Positions 1 through 10,832 of a stretch of 64,000 nt of DNA are shown here, piece after piece (position 1 is the first letter of the stretch; every line of letters begins with the position of its first letter). Origin of the DNA: Meandrina meandrites (lineage: Eukaryota; Cnidaria; Anthozoa; Scleractinia; Meandrinidae); NCBI GenBank assembly GCA_963693305.1, contig OY855908.1:36329305-36393304 (forward strand), read 5' to 3'. Position numbers and translations under genes: made by a program. The notes under the pieces are model-generated. The model ran no database searches. It was not told where the DNA came from and worked only from the letters and a program-made list of their open reading frames with translations.

Positions 1-66
1 ACCATACCCAAAAACAAAGGAAAATAAAATTTGAACCAAGGATAAAATTGAACCACAACATATACA
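1..66. repeat. Dispersed repeat, family of AAACCAAAGATAAAATTAAACC
   Basis: The first bases closely match 15193-15248 (same order of motifs: AAAACAAAGGAAAATAAAA, then GAACCAAGGAT, then TTGAACCA). They also match the right arm of the inverted repeat at 13955-14116. Cut off by the window edge, so its full length is unknown. Confidence 0.6.
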
Positions 67-370
67 TGTGTAGGGAAATTTGCAGATAACGTTTTTGGGC
101 TTTTGGGTGGTTTAATATGTATTTTATATTTACTTTTACAAAAAAAGTTGGGGAAGCGCAGACACACTGGGAGACTCCCTTAGATCTCTTGGTCCAACAT
201 GAGTTAATTAAGATCTACAGGGAGGAAAACCCTGGTTCATTTCTAATGTGTCTAGATCGGTTCGTACAAAACAACACACAGGCAAGCCTTTCGTCTTCAG
301 AGGCAAAGAGGAAACACAACAGCCTTGAAGCGCAAATTACTCGGCATGTTTACCAGCCGGATTCCCAAAG

Positions 371-1041
371 ACTTAAGGTGGCTCATAACAGTTTAGTCAG
401 AATTAGACATGCCTGTTTTAGGTGTTCTATCGCAGCTATATCAATAATTTTTAGAAAAATCTTTTAGTACAGACTTGTACAAGTTTTACCAATGAACAAA
501 TTGACGTCATTGTGACGTCAAAATCGTTGCCATGGCAGCGTCATATGAGGTCAAAGATACCCTATTTTGGACCTTTTGAGGCTAATAACTCAAAAAGTAC
601 TCGGTGAAAGTTCTTGTTTTTGATATATTTTTATCCAACTGACAAAAGAAAAATTTTCGCAAATTTTTAAAAAAATCTGTAGGTAGGATTTGAAGCTACG
701 TCATTTTTTCACGAATTTAAGGTGGCTCTGAACCCTACCTACAGAATTTTTTTAAACATTGTTAAATTGCTTGTTTTGCTCAGTAGGCAAACATATATGA
801 AAAACAAAAACTTTCACCGTCTAGTTTTTAAGTTATTAGCCTCAAACGGTAGAAAATAAGGTATCTTTGACCTCATATGACGTTGCCATGGCAACGAATT
901 TTGACGTCATAGCAACTGAAATTTGTTCATTGGTAAAACCTTTACAAAGTTGTATTAAAAGTTTAACCTCAACGTTATTGGTGTAGCTGCAATAGAATAC
1001 CAAAGACCGGAATATCTAAACCCCTTCGAGCCACCTTAAAG
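371..1041. mobile_element. Foldback (long inverted repeat) element
   Basis: The two ends carry TTAAGGTGGCTC and its reverse complement. Inside, about 480-690 and 735-925 are inverted copies: the TGACGTCA-rich block, the 'gttgccatggca' block and the 'gaggtcaaagatacc' block recur in opposite orientation. A nested TTAAGGTGGCTC sits at about 719. No open frame looks like a transposase, so it is a non-autonomous foldback element or MITE. Confidence 0.7.
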
Positions 1042-1568
1042 ACAATAAAGCATGACTTATTCAACCTGGTGTTATTTTCGAGATATATGGTACGTCGAAA
1101 CTTACCGTCCACCGACACGTCCGCCATCTTGAAAATGACAGAAAACTGCTGGTCATCTACCATTTGTACTGTTGTCTCACGAGACTCTACCCCAGGGTCT
1201 TCTCTTCTTTTGAGGTGTTGGTGAAGCTGTGAACGCACACAAAATCAGAATTACTTTTCTGCTCCAACGTACGGTAGCCCTTCGTACAGTAGCAATACAT
1301 AACCATACCTTCAATGGACATATATCTCCAGAAATACCGCTTCAGGTGGATATCAATAGTCATCAAGGCAATCCAGGCGAAGATCTGAAAAATAATAAGA
1401 ACAAAATGCACATTGATCCGCACAGCAGGGACAAGAGATCGAGGCAGGCAGTTGGATACAGAACAAATTAATATATCCGAATTTTTTGTTTGTATAATAA
1501 AAATCTGCAATATCACAGCGACAAACCGATGAGTTGTGCCGGATCTCCCGTTGGATCTGTAACTTGGT
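1042..1568. other. No recognisable gene
   Basis: Several overlapping short open frames lie here on both strands, but none matches a family I know or shows convincing exon structure. It may be unique spacer between two foldback elements. Confidence 0.4.
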
Positions 1569-1983
1569 TAAAACGGAAAATATAGTCGGCAAACTGATCC
1601 TGACGGCTGAAGCGGCCAAAAATAAACAAAGTGGATAAAACGTATTGAAAAAACTTTGCCCTATATTTCGGTTTGCAATACAAGCCTTCCTCAGGGGCTG
1701 GGCGAAAAAAAAAGACGAGAAAAGTAAAAGGATCGTGACAAATAAATTATTTTGAAATAAAATACTAAACCATGATCGGTTAGTATTTTATTTCAAAATA
1801 ATTTATTTGTAACGATCCTTTTGCTTTTCTCGCCTTTTTTCCTCCCAGCCCCTGAGGAAGATTTGTATTGCAAACCGAAATATAGGGCAAAGTTTTTTCA
1901 ACACTCTTTAGTTGTTTTATCTACTTTGTTTATTTTTGACCGCTTCAGCCGTCAGGATCAGTTTGCCGACTATATTTTCCGTC
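1569..1983. mobile_element. Near-perfect foldback element with short loop
   Basis: About 200-bp arms diverge from a loop of roughly a dozen bases near 1772-1783. The left arm runs from 'gactatattttcc' (reverse complement) through the 'ttgcaatacaagcc' block to 'ttagtattttatttc' (reverse complement). The right arm repeats the same blocks in inverse order. The arms differ by only a few bases, which suggests recent origin or ongoing gene conversion. No coding capacity is seen. Confidence 0.8.
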
Positions 1984-2064
1984 TTCTCTTTACTCTAATG
2001 ATCGGTTTTCAAACAACTAATTAATGACCGTACGATTGAGATGATAATAATTTGTAATTTCCAA

Positions 2065-2340
2065 TATTTCGTCAGGCATGGCCTGACTTCTTCAGGGAAT
2101 GTACTGTGTAGTCCATTCCCTCCCTGCAGAGGTCACGCCACAGCTTGACTCGGCCTGAATTCTTCGGGAATGACTCTGTAGTTCATTTCTCGAAGAAGTC
2201 AACCCGTGTTAGGCCGTGCCATTGATTCTTCAGGGAATGAAGTTCATTCCCTGAAGAAATCACGGCACGGCCTGACACGGCCTAACTTCTTCAGGGAACA
2301 GGAAAACACAGTTCATTCCATGAAGAAGTCAGGCCGTGTC
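2065..2340. repeat. Cluster of palindromic CTTCAGGGAATG motifs
   Basis: CTTCAGGGAATG and CATTCCCTGAAG alternate at least four times with the spacer 'aggccgtg'. The stretch can form several nested hairpins. It is probably an internally expanded MITE. Confidence 0.65.
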
Positions 2341-2535
2341 TGACAAATATTCGAAGATGTTCGGTATATGATGTACGAACGCTGCCGAAGATGTCCGAAG
2401 CTTTCCGAAGATTTTCAGAGTAACCGGAATTCCGAAGATGTTTCTGACATTTTTCGAATACATTCTGAGATGTTCGAAGATTTTCGGTAGACGATGTACG
2501 GACGCTGCCGAAGCTTTCCGAAGATTGTTTCGGCA
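2341..2535. repeat. Degenerate tandem repeat (GAAGATNTTCGG)
   Basis: Units built around 'cgaagatgttcgg' and 'gctgccgaagctttccgaag' recur, with a longer period of about 110 bp ('gatgtacgaacgctgccgaag' appears twice). The open frames across it are repeat-derived. Confidence 0.6.
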
Positions 2536-3149
2536 ATTATTGATGATTTATCCTGAGTGAGTTCGTGGTTTCGTACCCAGTCCCACAATGTGTCTGGGCT
2601 CGGTCCATTCATAGGATTGTTTTTCTCGAAATTAAATCGAATACACATACCGCTCGGTTTAGGAGCTACTTGCTCGGATTTGTGAGACAGGCGTTGGAAG
2701 TCGACGCGTAATAGACGTTTTTAATCAGCAGATGTGCATATGAGACTCATGTCGGTATATAAATGATTTCGTACAACTTTTAAGATTCTTTATCACAGCA
2801 AGTGAGCTCAGCCGAAGCGAACCATATCCTGAAAAGCCAAAATGTTATTTATCTACCCTTGCATGGAAGAATTTATTCTATAACATGCTTTCGTCCCTTT
2901 GCAACGTCAAGATAATCTGGTTAGTTGTTACAATTCATGGTAAGCATCAAAAAATATATAACAATATTACAATAAGAACTAAGAAAAGAAATTATGACAT
3001 GAAATAAAGGATACCAGTTTCCTAATCCAGAACTGAAAAAGATTTCTAGTAAAACAAGAAAGAAACAAAGAAAAAAAGGAATGTACGCACCCGAGGTTTC
3101 GAACCCGAATTGACACATCGATTTCGAAGGCAAGAATCATAGAACCACT

Positions 3150-3580
3150 ATATAATACATAGACCTACATAATCATTCATAGAAATACATGACCTTACAG
3201 AGTCTTACATGACTATTTTTATAATACACTAGTTACATAGGGTCACATAGCCATACAGCGTCATAGATAGCCTTACATAATCATACATAGTGATACATGA
3301 TCTTACAGAGTCTTACATGACCAATATTAATACACTAGTTACATAGCCATACATTGCCATCCGATAGCCCTACAAAACCCTACAGATTGATACATGACCA
3401 TACATATGATAATGCACATAATTGCCGTGTAGCCCTGCATACAAGCATAGTCATACATGGCCATAGATTAGTTATGATACATGGACCTACATAACTTGCA
3501 GACTTATACATGACCATTATTTAGATAGAGTTCTAGATTTTGCCCTACATCTGCCCTGCATGGCCTTATATGTAGCCATA
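3150..3580. repeat. TACAT/ACATAGCC minisatellite
   Basis: Roughly 10-bp 'catACATAg' units are organised into a higher-order period of about 107 bp. The block 'cttacagagtcttacatgac' followed by 'tacactagttacatag' occurs at about 3193 and again at about 3301. Confidence 0.7.
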
Positions 3581-3954
3581 TAACTTGTCAGTCAAACAAA
3601 CCCCCACGTAACCATTAATAATCATACTTTACTGCACAAAACAGTCTGGTGGGCAGGCAACGTCTTCTTCCTGTCTAATAACGTGATCAAAAACTAACAG
3701 GTTAGTACACTTAGCAATTACTCTACAAGCGCGCAAACCATTGGATAAGAGATGGCCGGCTATAACCATCTCATATTCAAAAACGCGTTTAGAGTAATTG
3801 CTTTTACCAAAACAATCACTAAATATAGTCGTTATTTCACTATACCTATTATTTCGGGTTGTCAGAACCCCTAATCTTTAGCAATATTATTAATATTTCT
3901 GGAATTAATGAAAAGGGAAATAAAGAGGATGTGTGTTGTTATATAGAGACGTGT

Positions 3955-4008
3955 AGATCAATTGACCTATAACCCGAAGGTCGTGGGTTCGAATCCCAGC
4001 TTAGCCAC
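3955..4008 (+). repeat. Partial tRNA-Thr-like SINE unit
   Basis: This matches the 3' two thirds of the tRNA-like units downstream, including box B (GGTTCGAATCC) and the GCCAC end. The 5' part with box A is missing or too diverged to see. Confidence 0.6.
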
Positions 4009-4118
4009 TGATATTTTTTCCAGTGTTCATGAGTTACGGTGTATTTTAGTTTAGAATCATCCCCAGGCACAAAAATGAATTAATCAAATCGGAATCACTC
4101 ACGCGCTTTTCCCATCAT

Positions 4119-4153
4119 GGCTGTGAAGCTCAGATGGTAGAGCAGTGGACCTG

Positions 4154-4184
<31 letters not shown>

Positions 4185-4191
4185 AAAGCCA
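4119..4191 (+). repeat. tRNA-Thr(TGT)-derived unit 1 of an array
   Basis: The 73 nt fit tRNA numbering. The acceptor arm GGCTGTG pairs with CAAAGCC except for one mismatch. The D stem GCTC/GAGC and the T stem GTGGG/CCCAC are perfect, box B is GGTTCGAATCC, and a T7 pol III terminator follows. Position 34-36 reads TGT, but position 33 is C rather than T, and the anticodon stem GTGGA/CCCGA is mispaired. It is therefore more likely the tRNA head of a SINE than a working tRNA. About 100 bp of conserved non-tRNA sequence separates this unit from the next. Confidence 0.65.
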
Positions 4192-4296
4192 CTTTTTTTA
4201 GTGGTCAAGATGTAAAGTGTATTTTAGTTTAGAATCATCCCCAGGCACAAAAATGAGTGAGTCAACTGGGAATCACTCACGCGCTTTTCCCATCAT

Positions 4297-4370
4297 GGCA
4301 TTCTAGCTCAGATGGTAGAACAGTGGACCTGTAACCCAAACGTCGTGGGTTTGAATCCCACCTAAGCCAC
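4297..4370 (+). repeat. tRNA-Thr(TGT)-derived unit 2 of an array
   Basis: The same tRNA-like head as 4119-4191 starts 178 bp downstream of it and is again followed by T7. Substitutions in the variable arm (CAAACGTC) and in box B (GGTTTGAATCC) weaken it. The 'agaatcatccccaggcac' and 'aatcactcacgcgc' blocks precede it, as for units 1 and 3. Confidence 0.65.
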
Positions 4371-4474
4371 TTTTTTTAGTGGTCAAGATGTAAAGTGTAT
4401 TTTAGTTTACAATCATCCCCAGGTACAAAAATGAGTGGATCAACTAGGAATCACTCACGCGCTTTTCCCATCAT

Positions 4475-4540
4475 GGCTCTGTAGCATAGATGGTAAAGCA
4501 GTGGACCTGTAACCCGAAGGTCGTGGGTTTGAATCCCAAC
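4475..4540 (+). repeat. tRNA-Thr(TGT)-derived unit 3, truncated
   Basis: This third head starts GGCTCTGTAGC, the closest of the three to a normal tRNA-Thr 5' end. It breaks off in the T stem (after AATCCCAAC), with no GCCAC end or terminator. The array stops here. Confidence 0.6.
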
Positions 4541-4891
4541 CTTTCTCTTACGTATACACTAGGACTAAAGTACAACCCGTTCTCGAAAACCCTAGATCAT
4601 TTATTACTTCTAGATATTTGGATGCAGATAGAAAAACGATATGTAATCCCCGCTTGAATACAGGCAGTCCTCTGGGGGTTAGAGCCCAGGTAGTCCCACT
4701 GGGAGTTAGAGTCAGGGGGTTATCTAGAACAAGTACTGCCCGCTGGAAGAAGAACCACCGGATCGTGACTCTCGGATCACATGTTATCCGAGTTGACTCG
4801 TATGGTACTCATGATACCTACGTGCAATGCCAAATAGGATGGGTTTCCAATACAAGCACATCATGACCAGCCCCCGTCTTCCCCAACCGTA

Positions 4892-5937
4892 TTACCACCA
4901 ACCGGTCCTCGGGAGCGTGCAAGTAGACAAGCACCAAGTGGAACGCGCGAAACACTCCACCCAGCTTGGGATTACGTTAATGTCGCCAGCTCCGAGTTCA
5001 AGCTAAAAGTTTTATTCGTTTGTTTTTTATTATTGATCTAGGAGTTTTACGGTAAACGAGTTGTTACCTGGGCAGCAGAAATTATCCACGCAGTAGGATT
5101 GATGTCAGGATAAATCAGTTCTGTATCTGAAGCAGGAAGGACTTGACTCTTTCAGAATGCCACGCCACTCGAAGGATTTTTATTTTGAGCTTTCTGTTCC
5201 TCCCGCCGTACTGCAACCAGTTGTTCTTTAAAGCTCTAATGTAAAACAAATCGGTATTTAAATTAGTAAATTGCAAAGGAAAACGTGCGGTCATGGACGG
5301 GATAAAGTTATAGTCTTCGCAGCATCGAATTCAGTAAAGATTTTTTCAAATGTCAAGTCATTGCCGATTGCGTATTGATCTCTAACTGAAAAAAGATCGG
5401 GCGTTTGCTGCGGCTTTGAATTACGAGCCCTAGTTACTATTCTGAGATCAACTTTACTGAGTTGTTGTTTAGACACGTAAAAAGTCTTCAGAAATAACCA
5501 TGTTCTAGAGTCTCAAAATAAAATGTTACTATTTCAGTAGTGATTATTATAAGACAAGAGTTCCAAACTCTTACTTACCTCTATAAGGCGTGCATTTTCT
5601 ATTGCCTTTCCTGTCTTATTTGTGGCCACATACTTGAACTTGGAGACTTTATCTAAAGATCTTCTGAAAAAAAATAAGAGAAATTAATGTCAATTTTCAA
5701 CCAAAGTTTGTCGGCCACCACTTACAAGAAAGGTGCAGTTCGGTAGCTGAAATGCTGACAATTCTTAGAACCACATAAGTAAATTACGCCGAAGGATCCT
5801 TCCCCTGCCTGCGAGCAGGCTCTCGATTTCATGATAAGGTGAATGGCTTTTGACTGAGAAGCTTGTTCGTGAAAGTGAATTTCTTGCTTAATTTCCAAGC
5901 AAAACTCGCTGCGTTGTTAAAAGCGGATTCGTTTACC
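4892..5937 (-). pseudogene. Tandem exon block, copy A (unknown gene)
   Basis: The minus strand carries exon-like segments matching those in copy B (5937-7262). Segment 5663-5579 codes for a peptide containing KYVATNKTGKAIENA between TTTTCAG and GTAAGT. Segment 5126-5068 codes for a peptide with YPDINPTAWIISAAQ, followed by GTAAC. Segment 5002-4892 starts LELGAGDINVIPSW after a TTTTAG acceptor and runs to a stop. The block matching copy B's first exon (about 5937-5800) has a one-base frame difference and reaches TGA at the homologous place. I do not recognise the protein. Phase does not join between the 5579 and 5126 segments, so either an exon is missing or the copy is decayed. Confidence 0.35.
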
Positions 5938-7262
5938 GCAAGTTGACGCGCGAAACTCTTCACCCAGTTTGGGATCACATAAATATCGCTAGCTCCAATT
6001 TCAAACTGAAAACTTTATTGGTATGTTTTGGTATTAATCTAGGATTTTTACGGTAAACGAGTTGTTACCTGAGCAGCACGAATTATCCACGCAGTAGGAT
6101 TGATGTCAGGATAAATCAGTTCTGCATCTGACGCAGGAAGATCTTGGCTCGTTCAGAATGCCACGCCACTCGAAGGATTCTAATTCAACCTTTATGTTTT
6201 TCCAACTGCGCGATTTATGGCTTCCTTATTGTGAATCTTACAGGTATGGTATGGTACCAAGCAAGACACATGTGATAAAGTGTACTGCAACCAGATTTTC
6301 TTTAAAGTTCTGACGTAAAGAAAATAATCGGCATTTAAATTAGTAAATCACAAAAGAAAACATGCGTTATAAGCATTTAACTTTTGGCTTCAGTTTTGTC
6401 GTGGCTTGCAACAGTTTTTCTTTCATGAAAGGTAGATTACTATAGGAAAATTACAAGGCAAAGTGTGCGAGCCTCATCTGATGGGATAAAATCAAAGTCT
6501 TCCCAGCATCGAATTCAGTAAAGAGTTTCCAAATATCAAATCATTACCGATTGACTACAGTGATCTCTAAGCTAAACTGAGAAAAGATCGGGTTTTTTGC
6601 TGGTGCTTTGAATATTGTAGAGCCCTAGTTACTATTCTGAGATTTGCTTTGCCGAGTTGTTGTAAAGAACGGTAAAAAGTTCAGAAATAGTCCGTTCTAA
6701 AAGTCTTAAAATTTAATTTATTTGGTCATTATATAAGACAAGAGTGCTAAACTCTTACTTACCTCTATACGGCGGGCATTTTCCATTGCCTTTCCTGTCT
6801 TATCTGTGGCCACATATTTGAACTTGGCGACTTTATCCAAAAATCTTCTGAAAATATAAGAGAAATGTCAATTTTCCACCAAAGTTTGTCGGTCACCACT
6901 TACAGGAAAGGTGCAGTTCAGTAGTTGAAATGTCGATAATTCTGACAACCACATGAGTAAATAAAATTTACGCCGTTATGAACGTTCCCTTACCTGCCAA
7001 GCAAGGTGTGAATTTCTTGGTAAGGTAAATATGCTGTAGATCCGTGAAAGCGGAGTCCTTGCTTAATTTCCAAGCAAAACTCGCTGTTTTCTTTAAAAGC
7101 GGACTCATTTACCTGAAGTTGATGGAAGATCGGTAAACGTAACGCGAAACGGATGTAACTTTGTTCAAAAGTTTCTGTCAGTTGGAGCGAACTAAAAGAC
7201 GGTTGCGAAATTTGAAATTGTAAGTGCGCTAAGGTGCGCATGGATGAATAAAATTGCGTCAT
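5937..7262 (-). CDS. Tandem exon block, copy B (unknown gene)
   Basis: Candidate exons are 7262-6994 (ATG start, ends CAG|GTAAGG, phase 2), 6847-6763 (phase-compatible with the first, ends GAG|GTAAGT), 6127-6069 (codes for YPDINPTAWIIRAAQ) and 6005-5937 (codes for FEIGASDIYVIPNWV). The first two join in frame and the last two join in frame. A phase gap between 6763 and 6127 implies a missing exon or a non-functional gene. Copies A and B keep splice sites and reading frame in most segments, which argues that the block coded for protein at duplication. No family is recognised. Confidence 0.35.
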
Positions 7263-8060
7263 TAATTTTGAATTATATCAAACGTGCAAATTTTCCACGT
7301 GCAGAAAAGCACTAACAATACGCTATTACAAAATGCCCACGTTAGCGCATGTTTCGATTTTAGTTTTTTACATAACAGGTTAAGTGTTATTTCAGTTTCG
7401 GTTACATGGAGCCACATTTTCTCTTGATGGAGCGAATTTTTAATCCCCAGGCTTTGATTTCTTTATGTACCGGTATGCAATTTACCTGTTTTTTTTTTGT
7501 CCCGAATTGGAATATGAATGCAGAGGCAATTGGTATGCTATTTTTCCAGTATCGACAGAAAGTATAAAAAATGTCCATGACCACGCGAATAAAATTTGTC
7601 GTCGTGATTTACATTTTTATGCTGTAGTTTTTTTTTGAAAAAGGAATAAAGCTTCAGTTTTTACGAAGCAACTAAAGAATAATAATAACCACTTTAAATG
7701 CAGTCTAACATGGGGTGTAACTATAACAAGCGCGAGAGGAAAACATGAGTAGAGCGAGCGGGAACGGGCCCAGGGGAGGTACTCAGGATTTAAAGTAACG
7801 AAGATGATCGAATGGATGCAAAAATCGAGACCCAAAAAAATTCCTAGGGCTTCCAACAAAACCCAACAAAATCCCTGGACCAAAAATTAACCCCCCACAA
7901 AATCCCATACCGAATTTTTGACCATTAAAATTTTAAACATTAGAAGTTGAATGTTTGTGTTTGTTTATCTTTCTCTCATCTGGTAGTCATTTTAGCAACA
8001 CTAGAGACAAGGAGGGGGGGGGGGGGGGGGGCTCCCATATGAAACTGGCGAGGGGTCCTG
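7263..8060. other. No recognisable gene; G18 run
   Basis: Only short chance frames are seen. An 18-nt G run lies at 8014-8031, just left of the foldback element. Confidence 0.4.
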
Positions 8061-8293
8061 TAGCCTGCGTAGCAAGCGTTCTTTTAGCGGCGAGCGAAGT
8101 GGTATGTGTCGTGTGCGAGCGAAGATTCTGGTTGCGCAAAAAAGGGAAAAGAGCAGGGAGAGGGGGCCCCACCCCCTCCTTGCTCCTTTCCCTGTTTTGC
8201 TCTCGTCCCAATTTTCGCGCGACCAGAATTTTCGCTCGCACACACGCGTCACATAGCACTTTGCTCGCACGGGAACGCTTGCTACGCAGGCTA
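8061..8293. mobile_element. Foldback MITE with TAGCCTGCGTAGCAAGCG ends
   Basis: The ends are perfect inverted repeats starting TAGCCTGCGTAGCAAGCGTT. Inner blocks ('gcgagcgaa' and 'ttctggt...gcg') also pair, around a centre near 8170. The open frames read on both strands are a by-product of the palindrome. Confidence 0.75.
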
Positions 8294-10423
8294 GGATGCC
8301 CGTCGTTTAACTTAGGGGTATAAATTTCGGATTTCTGTCTCACTTAGGGTGTTCCTGGTAAAACACGAATAATTTTAGCTGTCAATGTCTCATTTAGGGT
8401 TGCACGCGAAGAAAATTATTATCTTTTAGGGGTCAAAAAAGCTTGAGCCACCCCCAGATTTTTCTTCCCCTTTCCCCGCCCGGGGTCCTGCCACTGTATC
8501 TCTCGACTTTGGCCAGTTGCTCAGACGAATGAAACAGAACCACATCAAGATTGTGTACCTATGCTTTAAGTCAGGTCTGGGGTGGGGAGGGACCGCTTGA
8601 CGTAGTAGGGTATCAAGGGAGAGCCGTGCAGTCACATGAAATTTTTCATACGGCACCGCGCATGTCATTATGTTAGTTAATTTTGCCCAATTAAGTGTTG
8701 CGTGATGCAGCTATTGATGCGACGCACTTCATCCTCTCTTGTGTGACACGAGTCACGCAAACATCTACTATTTGGCTGCAGCCCAATTCCCCAACACAAC
8801 AGACAGTACATGATGATAATATTTTGGTACCGGCTCTAGCCGTTTGGGAACTGGAAACTCGCACCCTGGACATAACCCGAAAAAAAAAATGTAAATGAAA
8901 TCAAACATTGGCAGGCAGCTTGATTCTCTGAGATAAGATTGTAATAAATAATATTTATGGTGTGTTTGAACGATGAAACGAACTCCATATAACTCAACAT
9001 TTAATTTAGGAATAACAGCACAGTGAAAACATTACATTGAATCGAAACGATCCGATGTGACTAAAAAACTCGTCTCCTCCGAAAAACCGCGAACTGCTAG
9101 AATTTACAAAGTCAATTTCGACACCTGTCACTCATATATTTTAGAAAATGTAACACAACAACAGACACGAGTCACGTTCTTCTGAACATGGTGCTTAGTA
9201 AGAAGAATTTATATTTTAAACTAAACTAATTCCAAGGACACCTGACATTACCTAAGCTTTGTTTTATTTAGTGCTATGCGTAATTCCTCTCAACATATAT
9301 GCCTATTCATTTACAATTCGCCATCACCATCCAGCTTGCTAGGGACTGTTTATATGAAAAAATGTCTCCGGTATGAGAATGAGCTTTATTACATTTCTTA
9401 ATAGATAGCCCCGAACTGTATATAAATGAAAAATTGTAAAGTTGGTTCTGGGAGCAGCGTAACCACTTGCTTTGAAGGAGGGGTGACCCTGGAAGGGAGG
9501 GTAGGGGATGGGGGGTAGGGGGTAGCGAGCAAACACTTCGACTGTTTTGACTCGCCAACCAGGGACAAATCAAGGCATACAGAGCATGCATGAAACCAGT
9601 AAGGCCGTTTATTGGCTTGGTTACCTGGGGCAACTTTTCTCTTGGAAACGCTCGGTAAAAAGTGGCTCAGGGGGTACCCTCCTACCAGGACGACTTATCT
9701 TCATATAAACAGGTCCCCTGACAGTGCTTCTGGTGCAAGGAACAGACCTTGGTTGCTAATCATTTTAGTTTTTATATAGACTAAGATTTTTAGTAGGTGG
9801 AAACTATAATTGCCACATAAATATTACAGAAGTTCCTTAAGTTTATAACTTATAACTCTTCTAATTTAAATATAACGCCCTTTTGCTTTTTTTAGTTTAT
9901 ATTTACAGTTAAAATATATACACAGACTAGTGATAATTATTCTGACTTTAAAATAGCATTTCTTGAGGGTTGCCATCATAATTATATACTTTTAAAATTA
10001 AAACAATTTAACCCCATGTTCCTTTTTATGCCAGTAAATATATATCACTATCTATCTAAGTCTTTGTTTCAATATGTGAGCAGTTTTTCGTAAAATATAT
10101 ACAATTGCTGTAATTGGCAATTGTCTAAACTAATGCTTTGCTCTAACCGTGTTTACGGAGGAACTATAAATTGCTTTTTTAAAGCTAGGGGATGCTAAAA
10201 AGTAAGGGGGAAACACAATATTGATTCTTTTGTTATAAATAGCGGGTTTTAACCCGAGGGTCATTAAGTCCACATTAAAAGAAAAGTATCTTACAGGGTT
10301 CGTTGTATTAACAACTGAATCCTTTTTCGAAAAACCTTTTCAAAATATCTTTTGTGTAAGGATTGGAGTAACATAAAAGAGAAACAGAAAAAAAAAGCTG
10401 ATTGACTGTCTGGAAATTCTGTG
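8294..10423. other. Intergenic; no gene seen
   Basis: AT-rich spacer with some G-rich stretches (about 9470-9530) and short unrelated open frames. I find no exon with flanking splice sites that belongs to a family I know. Confidence 0.4.
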
Positions 10424-10600
10424 GCCAATGAGCCATTTGCGAGTTACCTTTTGCCTAAAGTTTCAAAACGAGTCTTTGAGCAAAACCATTCAAATGAAAA
10501 TGACTTTGATTTGCACAAAAATGGACATGCAGGTGAAACTCATCAATGGTTTCGCAGACTCGTTTTGAAACAGAGGCAAAAGGTAACTCGGAAATGGCCT
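10424..10600. mobile_element. Foldback element downstream of SH3BP5
   Basis: The blocks 'gagttaccttttgcctaaag' and 'caaaacgagtctttgagcaa' recur inverted as 'cgcagactcgttttg' and 'ggcaaaaggtaactcgg'. The arms are about 55 bp, with a loop of some 70 bp. Confidence 0.65.
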
Positions 10601-10832
10601 ATTAACAAATTATTATCTGTCATGACCGATTTGGTCAACACAGAGAGAGCGACATTTCCTGTTCAGAAATAAGCAAACATTTTTTCTGAGCCCTCGGTCC
10701 TTGTCGAAAAGGTTGCTAAGTAACATGACATCACACGAGACACATCTTCACGTCAATTCAGCTTTAAAAGCACTCACACTGTTTTTTTCATTTGTGCACT
10801 CGACTAAAAAATAAAGTAAAATTTGGTCTCAT

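Noticed and set aside
117..467. 116-codon open frame at the left end
   Set aside because: It crosses into the foldback arm at 371, has no splice context and matches no family I know.
3150..3580. CRISPR-like array
   Set aside because: Units are short, imperfect and without unique spacers, and the genome is eukaryotic.
4119..4191. Functional tRNA-Thr gene
   Set aside because: C at position 33, a mispaired anticodon stem and the shared spacer of the array point to a SINE unit.
5291..5476. Additional exon in tandem block copy A
   Set aside because: Its start phase does not fit the preceding exon, and the copy B equivalent is full of stops.
7955..8343. Overlapping open frames of 60-122 codons on both strands
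   Set aside because: They come from the palindromic MITE at 8061-8293 and the adjacent G run, and are low in complexity.
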